Shown here piece by piece: positions 46,969 to 59,386 of a stretch of 64,000 bases of DNA. The stretch is from Linyphia triangularis (Eukaryota > Arthropoda > Arachnida > Araneae > Linyphiidae). The notes below the pieces were generated by a model, which made no database searches, was not told where the DNA came from, and worked only from the letters and a program-made list of their open reading frames with translations. The position numbers were made by a program, and so were the translations under genes. The number at the start of each line of letters is the position of its first letter. Position 1 is the stretch's first letter. The DNA lies in the NCBI GenBank assembly GCA_963978545.1, contig OZ021730.1, forward strand, positions 2,302,701 through 2,366,700. The letters run 5' to 3'.

Positions 46969-47602
46969 AAAAAATAAAAAATTAACCACCTTGCATTCCC
47001 TTTAGTGGTCGTTTACAATCCCGTAAAAATAATTCAGCCGGCACTCATGGCCGAGTGTCGCTAATGCATGTATGTTGTGCAGTTCCAATAAGTGCTTCTA
47101 CTACATAAATAGTGTGGTGATCAATTTCCATGAATTTTCTAGAAAATGGATAAATTTCGTTTAATTTCAAATCAGTGTATATTAATTATATAAGTTTGAC
47201 AAAAGACTGTCGTAAGTTTTTTTTAATTAATTTACTCAACTGCTAAGTACACCAATACTCTTAGAAAAAAATACAATATTAACTTATTATTCCAACTAAT
47301 GGACAACTTTGACGCGTTACAGTTACGGCAGAGTATGAAATAAACCTATTGAGGGCCTTCTTGGTAAGAAGGGACGCACTCCTAAAGTTTTATTCTTTCT
47401 TAATAAGATAAGCATGCGCAATTCATCATCCTCACTTGACCAAACATTTTGAATACAGAAAGGGGAACGAAATCATAACAAACACGGACGCTAGGCCTGG
47501 CCACTGCAAACGCGTGGATGCGCCACTGCAGTCGCTAGCCCGGGCGTCAAACGCGAACGCGCGCGTTAGCCACTCGAGTGGCTCTGTATAATAAGGCCCT
47601 CA

Positions 47603-48464
47603 AATATACAAATATAGCACTGTCAGTGGAATCACTGACTATGCTTGATAAGCAGAAACAGATAGAACATCTAATACATATTCAATAAACTTGGTTGTAT
47701 ATAAAAAACATAAGCATTAATTTTGAAGTGGTATTATTGAAATTTTTTTTTAAAAAATTTAGTTAGGATTTTAGCATCTATCGGGTTAGAGCTGGTGTGG
47801 ATTTTATGTGTGAAATTTGCATTCGTTTTTGACTAAACCCTAATGGATAATTAATTAAACCACATGATCTAAGATCATATTTAAGCTCTTAAGTTGCTAG
47901 ACTAAAGGGGTTGCCATCACATAATTGCAGATACCAGATAGTAGCGGCTAGAGGAAAAAGAACTGCATTTCGTGGAACAAGTCTGTAATTTTGCACATCG
48001 ATAGAAATCATTTAAGATTAGGAGTCACTCAGATTTTACTTCTGGTCGATTACTTCGAAGTTAGGAATAAAATGAGCTTCTCTTTATCAATTTAAATAAT
48101 TATATGTGAGGTCACAGTTAAAACCACGAACTCTATAGACACGTGTACTATTTTAAATTATTAGTCTTGGATGAAAAATTAAAAGATGTTAAAAAAAAAA
48201 GTTCATCTGGAATTCTATCTATAAGCAACCCAATAACTTACACAACATGTATGAAACATACTCGATCAATAAAAACAGAATTTTGGTGATATTTTTCAAT
48301 GTACAAAAGTTAAAAACGATTTACGATTGAGGTTTTAAACTTCTTTAAACATGTAATTAAAAATTCGCTTTTTTTTAAATATTACCATATTCGTATAAAG
48401 GATCACAATTAAAAACTATTAATATTACAATTTGGTTTATACATAAAATTTTAAAGATGGATAA
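47603..48464. other. AT-rich non-coding DNA
   Basis: Nothing recognised. Confidence 0.45.
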
Positions 48465-49125
48465 AAGTCCGAGAGGCGACTGCAATTTTTGGACTCCATC
48501 GAACATCATTCTGAATTTTTTATAGAAATTGGAGAAAAGCGAGTAGATTACGAATCCACTGATATGCCGTGGCGAAAATGGCCGAAACTGATAAAAAATC
48601 GACTTGGAATGAGTTGAACTAAAATCCGATTGCAAAATATGTCATAACTTGCCAAAAATAGAACAAACTTATTCGTCTGGCAAACCACTGTATTTTAATT
48701 TTCCATGAGAAAAAGCCCAAACGATTTCTGATCTCTCGCTCAGAAAACTTGTATCTTTTAAAAGTAAGCCAAATTGGCGACATCAGTTACGTCATCAGTG
48801 ACGTAATGTTTATTGCCGATTTGGCTCATTTGCGAAAGATGCAAATAAGCCATCGCCACTCATCTGAATTGTCTGCAACCTTCTTAATTGAAAATTAAAG
48901 AGTGAGGATTACCAAATAAAAAAAAGGATCATTTTTCGGCAAGTTATGGCGCATTTGGCAATTGGATATAGTTCAACTTATTAAAAGTCAATTTTGGACC
49001 AGTTTCGGCCATTTTTGCCACGGCAGACCTGTGGATTCGTAATCTACTCACTTTTCCCCAATTTCTATAAAAAATTCAGAATGATGTTCGATTTGGTCCA
49101 AAAATTGCATTCGCCTCTCAGTCTA
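48465..49125. mobile_element. Long-TIR foldback element (family H), copy 2
   Basis: The ends are AGTCCGAGAGGCGACTGCA and GCATTCGCCTCTCAGTCT. The centre has TTACGTCA-TCAG-TGACGTAA (48787-48806) in the opposite orientation to copy 1 at 28967-29618. The two copies align over their full length, allowing for inversion. Confidence 0.82.
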
Positions 49126-49455
49126 TAAGCTGGATATAAAATGGAATAATTCAAACGGAAGTCTGCTTATAAGGAACTATTATTGCCAATATAGCAGTAC
49201 ATAAATATACTATGGTGAAATCGTCTCAGAGAGCCGGAAGATTTCATTTGATATTTCAGAAAAAAGTAAGGATGATTCAGCTAAAAATAAAATGGTAAAT
49301 TCATACACATTGAATTATATTTCGATGCAATTCAGATACAACCAAAATATTAATGCAACTAGATAGTATCCTCTCAAACATGGGCTAAGGCAGGATTATT
49401 TTCAGCGGGTGCACATTGCACACTATAATTAGTACAAAGTGGTTATTATTATTAC

Positions 49456-49915
49456 TGTTATGAGTTTTTCCACTGAGGCAATGATGGCACAGTTTTTAAG
49501 ATAAAACTACTATTTATTCACTTCAGAAATATCACAAAAGTTATTTCAAGAACAGTACAATTACTATCAGACTTCAACACAAGTTCCAATAAAAGCAATT
49601 TCGAATTCAGCAATTATACAAGCTCACTCTAATAGGTAAACAAAGCGATCAGTTTTCAACGAAAGTCGAAGTCAATCTGAAAACTTTCCCGATCTCCGGT
49701 CTTTATACAGAAGGGGCGTGAGAACATTCCCGAAATTTCCAGCCAATTCATCGAAAAAGAAACATCTCGAAATTTCTCGATTGCTTTAGGTGTTGCCACC
49801 TTTTTCTAACCTGTATAATCGCTGTTGATAAATAAAATAAGATAAAAATAAATTACAATAGAATTTTAAAATAATACGTCACTATTTACACTATATACAG
49901 ACAATTTGTGCAACA
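49456..49915 (-). mobile_element. 3' LTR of a decayed gypsy element (family A)
   Basis: On the minus strand the 460-bp LTR begins TGTTGCACAAATTGTCTG right after a polypurine tract and ends CTCATAACA. A TATAAAG box lies at about 49702-49709. It is unrelated in sequence to the family B solo LTRs, although both begin TGTT. Confidence 0.75.
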
Positions 49916-49932
49916 TTTCCCCCTTCTTAAAG
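49916..49932 (-). promoter_or_regulatory. Polypurine tract of gypsy family A
   Basis: On the minus strand CTTTAAGAAGGGGGAAA immediately precedes the LTR. This is the plus-strand primer site expected in an LTR retrotransposon. Confidence 0.75.
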
Positions 49933-49975
49933 ACTGCACGTCCCGGGCAGTGAATTCCTTAAGAGGAAAGGCCAT

Positions 49976-52900
49976 TCAATCACTTCTACCATAATATGGG
50001 GCTAATCTATTGTAGTGTACAACTCTAGGTTTACAGGAAGGTGTCCGTTGAATCCTTACCACGACGTCGTTGATCTTCTTAAGGACCGCATACGGCCCTT
50101 CCCAGTTCGCCTGGAGCTTAGGGGAGAGTCCTTTCCGACGTTTAGGGTTCCCTAACCACACCTTGTCACCTTCCTGGAATGAACGGTCCGTGGCCTTGGC
50201 ATCGTACCGGTTCTTCATGCGCTCTATAATGATGTTGATTCTCTCTTTGGCGAATTGATGTACGGCTTCCAAACGTGCCTGGAGATCATCTAGATACTGG
50301 ACAGGTGAGGAAGGAGTGTCCGGTGGTCGTCCAAAGAGGAGGTCGCAGGTCAGAATGTATCAGCAGGGGTACGCCAAATCGGGCATCTAATTCTGCACGA
50401 GGATTTTTGCCACGGTTGTGGCTTCCTGGTCCGGAATCGCATACGCTTCTGACAACTTGCTAAAGTAGTCCATGACAACTAGGATGTATTTGTTGCCATT
50501 AGTTGTGAGAGGTAGGGGGCCTAAGACGTCCAAAGCAATTCTTTCGAATGGTGCTCCTACGTTGTAACGTTGCAACTTTCCACGAGTTCGGGTCTTCGGT
50601 CCCTTCCGCGAATTTCATGAATCACAGGACTTGCACCACTTCTCCACGTCGGACTTGGCTTTGACCCAGAAGAATTTCTCCCTGACTTTCTGAAGAGTTT
50701 TCGTGACACCAAAATGTCCTCCAGTAGAACTGCTATGAAGTTCTTCTAGAACGTTGGTAACTCTAGAATTTGGAAGGATTAATTGCCACCGGAAGCTTTT
50801 GCCATCATCGGACTCCCATCGACGGTAGAGTACTCCATTTTTTAAATGCAAAGAGTCCCACATAGCCCAATATCTCTTCATTGTTGGGCTATAGCGTGCA
50901 ATTTCCTGCCAACTGGGTTTTCCGGTAGCTGCTTCTATGAATTCAATTAGAGGTTTCAAGTCCTGATCTTCGACATGACTTTTTCGGACATTCTGATCAC
51001 TCCAAGGATCCACGTCTGAAGTAATTGACTTGGAAGTTATTTTACGAACAGCAGATGCGGTTGTCCCAAACTTAGAGTCCGCATTGGAACAAAATCGGCA
51101 AATCTCCGGACATGGTCTTCTAGAAAGAGCATCTGCATTCCCATGGGACGTTCCCTTTCTGTGACGGATATCCATGTCGTACTCCTGTAGGCGCTGGATC
51201 CACCTTGCTATTTGTCCCTCTGTATTCTTGAAATTCAGCAACCAAGTCAGAGACGCATGATCAGTTCTTAAAAGGAATTTCCGCCCGTACAAGTAATGAT
51301 GAAAGTGCTCAACGGCTTTTACTATTGCCAGTAACTCCTTTCTTGTGACGCAGCAGTTCCGCTCGGATCTTGACAGGCTCTTACTAAAATAAGCGATGAC
51401 TTTCTCCTGTCCTTCAATTTCCTGGGAAAGAACGGCGCCCACTCCCTCATTGTTGGCATCTGTATCCAAAATAAAGTCCTTGTTAACATCGGGAAAAGCC
51501 AAAATAGGCGCGGATGTTAAAACGTTCTTCAGTTGATTGAAGGAGTCGTCACAGTCGGCAGTCCACAGGAACTTCTGCTTGCTCTCTGTTAGTCGATGCA
51601 GGGGTCTGGCGATCTTGGAGAAACCTTTCACGAATCTACGGTAATACGTGCACAGGCCTACGAAGCTTCGCAATTGATGAACGTCTTGCGGTCGAGACCA
51701 AATTTGCACAGCATGGATCTTGGCTGGATCTGTGCTCACTCTCTCGGATGAGATGATGTGTCCGAGATAACTAACTCTCCTCCTAAAGAGCTTACATTTT
51801 GATGGGCTAAGTTTCAAGTGGGCTTCCCTAAGCTTCAAGAACACGTTCTTTACGTTTTTCAAGTGTTGATCAAAACTCCGCCCGGTGATAATGATATCGT
51901 CCAAATATACCAGACAGGTCTCGTAGGAAAGTCCTCTAAGCACAGTCTCCATTAGTCGCTCGAACGTAGCCGGTGCATTACACAAGCCAAACGGCATAAC
52001 TTGAAACTGCCATAATCCTTGTCCGGTAGTGAAGGCAGTCTTCTCACGATCGTCGGGATGTATCTCCACTTGCCAGTATCCACTCTTCAGATCCAAAGTT
52101 GAAAACCACTGGTTCCCCGATAGAGTGTCCAAAGTGTCATCAATTCTTGGCAGAGGGTAGCTGTCCCTTTTCGTAATTTCGTTCAGCTTCCGGTAATCCG
52201 CACAAAATCTAGGTGGAACCATCCTTCTTCCGAACAAGTACCATTGGAGAGGCCCATGGACTTGAGGAGGGTTCGATAACTCTATTATCTTCCATTTCAT
52301 GTAGCAATCTCCCGACCTCTTCTTGTTTTGCAAATGGAAGTCTTCGAGGGTGTTGTTTAATCGGTAAATGGGTCCCAGTGTCAATTCGATGTTGAGTAAG
52401 CATTGTTCTTCCTACATCTTCCGATGACATGGAGAAAATGTCCTGAAATTCTTTTATAAGGTTTCCGACAATCTTCTCTTGACTTCTTTCCAACTGAGCA
52501 TCCTCTAGAAGCTTGTCCACTAAATCCGCGGAGGGTGAGGTCGAAAACTCCTTCGATCCCCGTTCGATGCTTGTAACAGGTGCGCAGGTGGCAATTTCTT
52601 CCCCTTTCTTGATAACTTTGGTAGCATTACCGATGTTTTTAGCCATTTTCACATGCACCACCTCCTTAGAAAGATCCACAAGCGTCGCTCCTACTAGCAC
52701 TCCTTTCGGGATGCAATTCGATGATGGGAAGTCCGTTACTCCAAATCGGAAGGCCTTCAGGAGCTCTACTGAACCCTTTACAACCAAATCTGTCATGGAG
52801 GGGATGGTAATGTCTTCAAGAGCAACTATTCGATATGCAAACGGCTCTTCCGAATCCAAACCGAACAATGGAACTTCTTCTTTCCCTGTTTGAAGCTCGC

Positions 52901-53220
52901 CTTTCTCGAAATTCAATGTAATTCCATTTTCCTTCAAAAAGTCCAGTCCAAGAATGCATGGGTCAATAATTTCAGCCACGTAAACGTTGTGCGTGTAGGT
53001 GTGAGATCCAAAGGAGATGTTGACATTTAATTTCCCATGCACAGAAATTTTGTCACCGGTCACAGTTTGTAGTGAAACTGAAGGTGCTGTGTAAAGAGGT
53101 TGGCTGTCCAGGCGCCGGTCTACATCCGTCCGTAAGATGGTTACATTAGCCCCTGGGTCAACTATTAGACGACAGGGAGTTCCATTGATCTTGCCCTCTA
53201 CGAATAAACCAAACTTGACA
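49976..53220 (-). pseudogene. Ty3/gypsy pol pseudogene (family A), protease to integrase
   Basis: Minus-strand pol in canonical gypsy order. Protease comes first (about 53180; LIVDPGANVTILR, where the usual D-T/S-G reads D-P-G). RT follows ([21 protein letters not shown] near 52200; catalytic YLDD near 51900). RNase H ([27 protein letters not shown] near 51120) precedes the integrase zinc-binding region ([14 protein letters not shown] ... CKSC near 50640), part of the integrase core, and the C-terminal GPY-type domain (WEGPYAVLKKINDVVVRI near 50080). Damage: a frameshift near 52215-52235, an in-frame TGA near 50613, and an internal deletion near 50350 that removes the core after HSD, including the catalytic Glu. 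Gag, the primer site and the 5' LTR are absent: the frame is cut at about 53220 by a family B LTR. Confidence 0.9.
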
Positions 53221-53805
53221 CACAACTGCTAAATCACCGTAAAAGACAATGCAATACAGTTCGCTTTCGGAACTCTCTGAACGCTCACTGAGACTCAGTA
53301 TCTCAACTCAGTAATCCAGTCAACTCACCAGTCAACTACCAACTAACTCCATCACCCGCTCTCTTGAGTTTTTATAGGGGAGGCGAACGTACGTGAATCT
53401 TCTAGAGATAGACATTTGGAGAACTTTCCAGATAGTAGTCGAAAAGTCCTATTCATGTACATGGGGACCGAAAATGTCGCCAAATGGGCGCCAAGTTTGG
53501 CGACATTTGGTGATTTCTCGCCAAATTTGGCGACAAAAATTATTGGCCAAAACCGTCGCCAACTTGACTCTATCTCGCCAATTTGGCGAGATTGCCATTA
53601 CCATAATGTTAAATGCCCTGCTCCTTGTAAAACTCGCTTCCCAGCGTTACCTCTGTAAAACTCGTTATCAAGCATTAAGACACACATTGCGGGGAAGCAA
53701 ACAAACGACGAACTATCGAACTGCCTTATGCGAAATGTACATAAATTTTACTATTTACAAAATTAACACTACGAAATATTTTCAAATATACAAAAATTCG
53801 TAACA
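53214..53805 (-). mobile_element. Truncated LTR (family B), copy 5
   Basis: It matches the other family B LTRs from the AACTTGACA block to the TTCGTAACA end, but lacks about 170 bp at the side carrying AATAAA and TGTTGCGTGG. The intact end is followed by ATAT (53806-53809). The truncated end is fused to the family A pol within a shared AACTTGACA, which suggests a microhomology-mediated deletion or recombination between two elements. Confidence 0.8.
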
Positions 53806-53925
53806 ATATGAATTGAATGACACCTTCCGCATGTTTGCATCGTGAAGTGGCCCACGGGACCACTTTTTTCGAAATGTGCGCCCAAACTAATTAAAGAAAA
53901 TCCATTTATGAATGATTGTCGTTAG

Positions 53926-54054
53926 ATGGAGCCAGGAATCGCTGCCCCGACTGCACTTACATTCTTGATTATTTGCACAACTTGCCCTGTCAAAGATGGC
54001 TATGGCTACTTCAATGGCAGACTCCTCTTGTCAGACAATGAGGAACTTGCACAA
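53926..54054 (+). CDS. Candidate first exon encoding a signal-peptide-like N-terminus
   Basis: The ATG at 53926 follows an in-frame TAG directly, so it is the first possible start. It opens 43 codons: MEPGIAAPTALTFLIICTTC (a short N-region, then a hydrophobic core ending in small residues) followed by PVKDGYGYFNGRLLLSDNEE and LAQ. The reading stays open to CAA|GTGAGG, a good donor in phase 0 at 54055; translation past it soon meets stops. Higher GC than the flanks and sensible amino-acid choice favour coding. I do not recognise the protein. The start context is weak (T at -3), and no further exon is visible to the right, so this could be a chance frame. Confidence 0.3.
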
Positions 54055-54399
54055 GTGAGGAAAATGAATATTTTTTTTTGTATTTTCTAGTGTTATCCAA
54101 CGAATATATTTGAGCAGTGCAATTATTTTTTATCTTTATGCTTTCAATTAATCAAAAATCCAGTTTGAAATTAGCCGAAATCAAAGCAAAGGTCACGTGA
54201 CCTAAAACGCATGAAAAAACCGTGACGTGGTTACGCAGAAATAAAGTCGCAAAATGAAGGAGAAACCATACTTATTCCTCGTCTAAAACAGGTTTTAGAC
54301 TGGTTCATCATCTGCGCGTTGACGTTTCACGCGAAAGTGGCTTTTTCCCGCCAAATTGCAAAGTGAAAAACTAAATATTTTTTTAACTATCTATCCGAG
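54055..54399. other. Non-coding DNA
   Basis: Nothing recognised. If the candidate exon at 53926-54054 is real this is its intron. Confidence 0.35.
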
Positions 54400-54410
54400 C
54401 TCAAATTTTT

Positions 54411-54602
54411 GGTTGGTTGGTTGGTTGGTTGTATTCAGATTATCTGGCGCCGTCAGCAACACGAGGGCTATAATGCGCCGAAACATTCGTCATTAGACAA
54501 GCCAACGTACATTTACAAACACCCATGCCCAAAGCGGGACTCGGAACCCGCAACCTCGCGGTCTAGAAGCTAGCACGCTAACCACTATACCGTTTGGTCG
54601 GC
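54411..54602 (-). mobile_element. tRNA-derived SINE (family A), copy 4
   Basis: A full-length minus-strand copy with the longest tail (five GGTT units on the plus strand). The direct repeat CTCAAATTTTT flanks it (54400-54410 and 54603-54613). Confidence 0.88.
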
Positions 54603-54613
54603 CTCAAATTTTT

Positions 54614-55139
54614 GAAAGAATGGTATTGTTTTTCATGATTTTTTCTCTGCTTTTATTTAAGATTAAAACCAAAAAACGTGAAAGTTCCTCATTCGTGTTG
54701 TCACCAGAGTTAGAAGCAGAAATTAATACAAAACTACTGTCTACATTACATACGCAGTTTATCAGAGCTAGACTTGAACAGACTGCGTTTGAGGAACGGA
54801 AAAATGGTAATCTATGTAACCCAAGTAGGTAATCTAGATAAATATAAAAATATATTCCTTTATTTTAAAGTGGAGGTTCAATTTTATTAAATTCCTTTAA
54901 AAAAAGTTGTTGTACATAAAAGTTCACAATGCATATGAAGGAATTATATAAAAAACTTTATTTTTATGGGTTAATTATTCTTATTAGAAAGTATTTATGG
55001 TTACATACAGCTCTCCCTACTCTCATCTTGTGCAATTGCTTTGACGCCTATCATAGAGTAAAAAAACAAACCACCCAAGTAAAATTTGTGTCCTTTCGGT
55101 CGTGCGTATATCAATTCGGAACCGCGTTATTCAAATAAA
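54614..55139. other. AT-rich non-coding DNA
   Basis: No gene. Text near 54835-54900 (AATCTAGATAAATATAAAAATAT ... TTTTAAAGTGG) resembles pieces at about 26835 and 32155 of an old dispersed repeat. Confidence 0.4.
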
Positions 55140-56464
<1,325 letters not shown>

Positions 56465-56656
56465 TAGAGTTCTAACCCAGGGATTTCGGGTAAAAATGTA
56501 AGCTATTCCGATCAGGATTAACCCTCATTAATGAGTGGAAAAGGGGTTAAACGTTCCAAACGAGGAGTATTCGAATGTCCCACTTCCCATTTGGTCACAA
56601 TTTTGAAAACTGGTTCAAATGTCAACAAACCTAGTAAGATTAAGCTATTCCAATCT
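56465..56656 (+). repeat. Tandem repeat with unit of about 170 bp, left part
   Basis: The unit reads TGTAAGCTATTCCGATCAGG, TTAACCCTCATTAATGAGTGG, AAAAGGGGTTAAACGTTCC, AACGAGG(A)GTATTCGAATGTCCCACTTCCC. The array resumes after the gypsy element at 62456, so it was split by that insertion. The interrupted unit can be followed across the target duplication ATCT. Confidence 0.75.
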
Positions 56657-56888
56657 TGTAACGTATTGTAATTGTTAATTGCTGTTGTAAAATATAGAGG
56701 GCGCCACAAAACAGTTATTTGAAGATTGTATTTTGTTATGTTGTTTTTTTGATTAGTCTCCTGTGAGAGACGAGAGAGGAGAGACGATTCAGAAATGGAA
56801 CACTAACACCTGCTCCTTGTGAAGTTCTTAAAATAAATGTGTTTTGTTTTCGTTCAAAATGAAATTTTTACTCGACCACGATACCACA
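56657..56888 (+). repeat. 5' LTR of gypsy family C
   Basis: It begins TGTAACGTATTG and ends GATACCACA, with an AATAAA signal (about 56829). It is nearly identical to the 3' LTR. Confidence 0.92.
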
Positions 56889-58654
56889 GCATAGATTGGT
56901 TCCAGCGGTGCGATTTTTGAACCTGAAACAACCGTTGTTTTGAAAAAGAACTGTAAGTTTTATTTTAACGACGAAATGAATAACGACCGTTATTTTGGCG
57001 CGAAGAGTACCTGATGGACATCCATCGTGTGGAATATTAAGCAAGCCTTGCTTATATATTTTTTGTGGTTGCTGAAACCCATAAATGTCCGAGTATGGAC
57101 ACTCGTCGTGTAGAATGGTAAGCATTGCAATTTGCTTATTAAATTAACTGAAAAGCCTCGATTCAGTGTGGACATCCGGTCTACAGATTTTGATGGACAT
57201 CCGTCCAGATTGATAATTTTTCTTCGTCCTGAAGATCACCAGTGACATCCTGTCCTGAGAAAAGAATAACCCCTTCATCCTGAAGATATTGTGTTTTTTC
57301 TTTTAAGAGTGGTGTTTGTGTTTCGTTGTCAGCATTAGTGAATAACAAGTTCTGTTTCTACAGATTTTGATGGACATCCGTCCAGATTGATAATTTTTCT
57401 TCGTCCTGAAGATCGCCAGTGACATCCTGTCCGGAGAAGAGAAAAGAATACTTCATCTTGAAGATTTTGTTGTGTTTTGATTCAAGAGTGGTGTTCGTGT
57501 TTAGTGCTTCGTGAATCATAAGTTCTGTTTTCAAAGTGGTTAAATGGAGTGCAATACTTCAAGATTGGTGATACGTTGCGAGTTTCAATGTTTGTAATTC
57601 AAGTGTAATTTATCGAAAGTGCTAATTTGTGGTTGGTATTTAGTGCTTGAGTTATTCAAGAGGTGTTTAGTTTCGATTCCGAGCAAGGTTCTAGTTTCAT
57701 TTGTGTGCAATATTTCAAATGAAAATAATGTAATGATTACTTGTGGAGTGTGTACATATATCATTTGTGTGCAGTATTCAAGTGATTAATTTGCCTCATC
57801 TGACGTGAGTTATAATTATTTACTCGTCGTAGATCAAGAGTGATTTTAAAACTGGTGGTGGAGCAAGTCCATTTTCTGGTGAAGAAAATAAAAGGAATTA
57901 TCCGGCCCTCGGATATAATTACAATTAAAGTGAAAATAATTGTATTTTGTGATTTTCAGCTTCATAGTTGATTTTAAGTTCTTTGAAATTTATTTAAAAC
58001 TAGTTTTGTTTAGTATCTGGTACATGCATTTAAATAATGATAGTATTTGAATTTATATCTTTTGAAGGACTTCTTTTAACATGGTATGAATTTAATGCTA
58101 TATTTGATTATTTGTGCTACTATAATTATATATATACCATAATATAATATCTGGTAAGATTCTTGTAACAAGAACACTTATTTAGGTACCAGTTATAACA
58201 AATGCTTTGGGTTTGTGCTAACGTTTCGAAGAATTGGAAATTACTAAAACAAAAGTAATTTGAATCTAATTTTAGTTACAAGTTGTAAAAGAGTTGGTTT
58301 TAAGTGAAGTCTAGTTCTAGATATTTTTTGTTCTTGATCTGAAGTTTATTTCTGAATATTCTATTTCATGTTCTCTTTTTAAAAAAAAAATGTGATTGCT
58401 ATATACTTAAACTAGATGCAATTAATTTGAATTGAGTTTTAAAAATTGGAATTGCTGAAATTAAGTGGTAAAAATGCTGAATTCTTTTTAAAACATTTAT
58501 GTTCCTGTTCTATGATAAATTTTCATACTTGAATATTTTGTAGTGGTTAAGTGGTATAAAATTTATATTATATTTACAAGAATAATTATAAATTTGAGGG
58601 TGTTCTGTGTTGGGTGAAGAATATAAACCCTCCAGTAAATTATTACATTTAAAA
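56889..58654 (+). other. Leader region of gypsy family C with internal tandem duplication
   Basis: About 1.77 kb of untranslated leader. A segment of roughly 185 bp (TTTTGATGGACATCCGTCCA ... CGTCCTGAAGATC ... TGACATCCTGTCC) appears at about 57184 and again at about 57368. ATGGACATCC-like motifs also occur at 57010 and 57090. No open frame of note is present before the gag ATG at 58655. Confidence 0.6.
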
Positions 58655-59386
58655 ATGTCTTTTTTGGGTCGTGCTAAGAAAGAAGATTTGAGGGTGTTAG
58701 CAGAAGAGTTAGGTGAAAGAGTAACATCTGGTCTTAAACTGGTAGATCTTAAGAAATTAATCACTACAAGTGTTAACTATGACGAAGATTACGTTAAGGA
58801 ACAGATAATTGTAATAATGGAGAGTAGGAAAGAACGTGAGGAAGCAGAACTACAAAAAGAAAGATTCGAAAAAGAACAAGAGAGACTGAAATTGCAACGT
58901 GAACATGAAAAAGAAAGAGTCGAACAAGAACAAGAGAGACTGAAATTGCAACGTGAACTTGAAAAAGAAAAGTTTGAACAAGAACAAGAAAGATTAAAAC
59001 TACAACAAGAATACGAGTTGCAAAAACTCCAGTTGGAATCGGAAAGAGGACCTATAGTTATGCAAAATGATCCGCAAAGATCAAGAGTTGAGCTTCGACA
59101 CCTCATGCAAAAGTTTGATGATAAACAAACCGACATCAGTCTGTATTTGTTACTCTTTGAAAGGCAAGCAGAATGGGCTGGGATCCCATCGACGGATTGG
59201 GTATCTCATCTGATAGGACTGTTACCATCTGACATAACCCAATTGATTGCCCGTGAGCCATCTGAATTGGCAAAAGAATATGACCATGTTAAAAAGCTGC
59301 TTCTTAAGAGATTTAATTTAAGTCCAGAGAGATTTAGGCAGATGTTTGTTCGACACCAAAAAAAATGTAGAATCTACATGGAGTGA
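58655..59386 (+). pseudogene. Gag, N-terminal part (family C)
   Basis: The start is placed at the ATG at 58655 (context AAAAATGT; MSFLGRAKKEDL) rather than the in-frame ATG at 58607, because the conserved-looking sequence begins here. A charged coiled coil follows, made of near-identical repeats of the type EREQERLKLQRE (four rounds, about 58845-59045). Then comes a SCAN/capsid-like region (LRHLMQKFDD, YLLLFERQAEWAGIP, LPSDITQLIA). The frame is lost at the A8 run at 59358-59365 and continues in the frame starting at about 59346. Confidence 0.85.

Larger units (their letters stand above)
43320..47599. mobile_element. Possible large non-autonomous TIR element (PIF/Harbinger-like)
   Basis: The left end GGGCCTTATTATACAGAGCC continues ACTCGAGTGGC; the right end GCCACTCGAGTGGC continues TCTGTATAATAAGGCCC. 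The arms match over about 33-38 bp and are flanked by TCA (43317-43319 and 47600-47602). A 3-bp duplication and GGG start fit PIF/Harbinger. A second, imperfect copy of the end (GAGCTTATTATACAGAACCA) lies at about 43418. Subterminal regions are GC-rich with CCACTG motifs. No transposase was found inside; the 4.3-kb interior holds other repeats, so two separate smaller elements could also explain the pair of ends. Confidence 0.5.

Noticed and set aside
58607..58654. Upstream in-frame ATG as the gag start
   Set aside because: The preceding 16 codons look like leader sequence, and the ATG at 58655 has a better context and begins the plausible Gag N-terminus.
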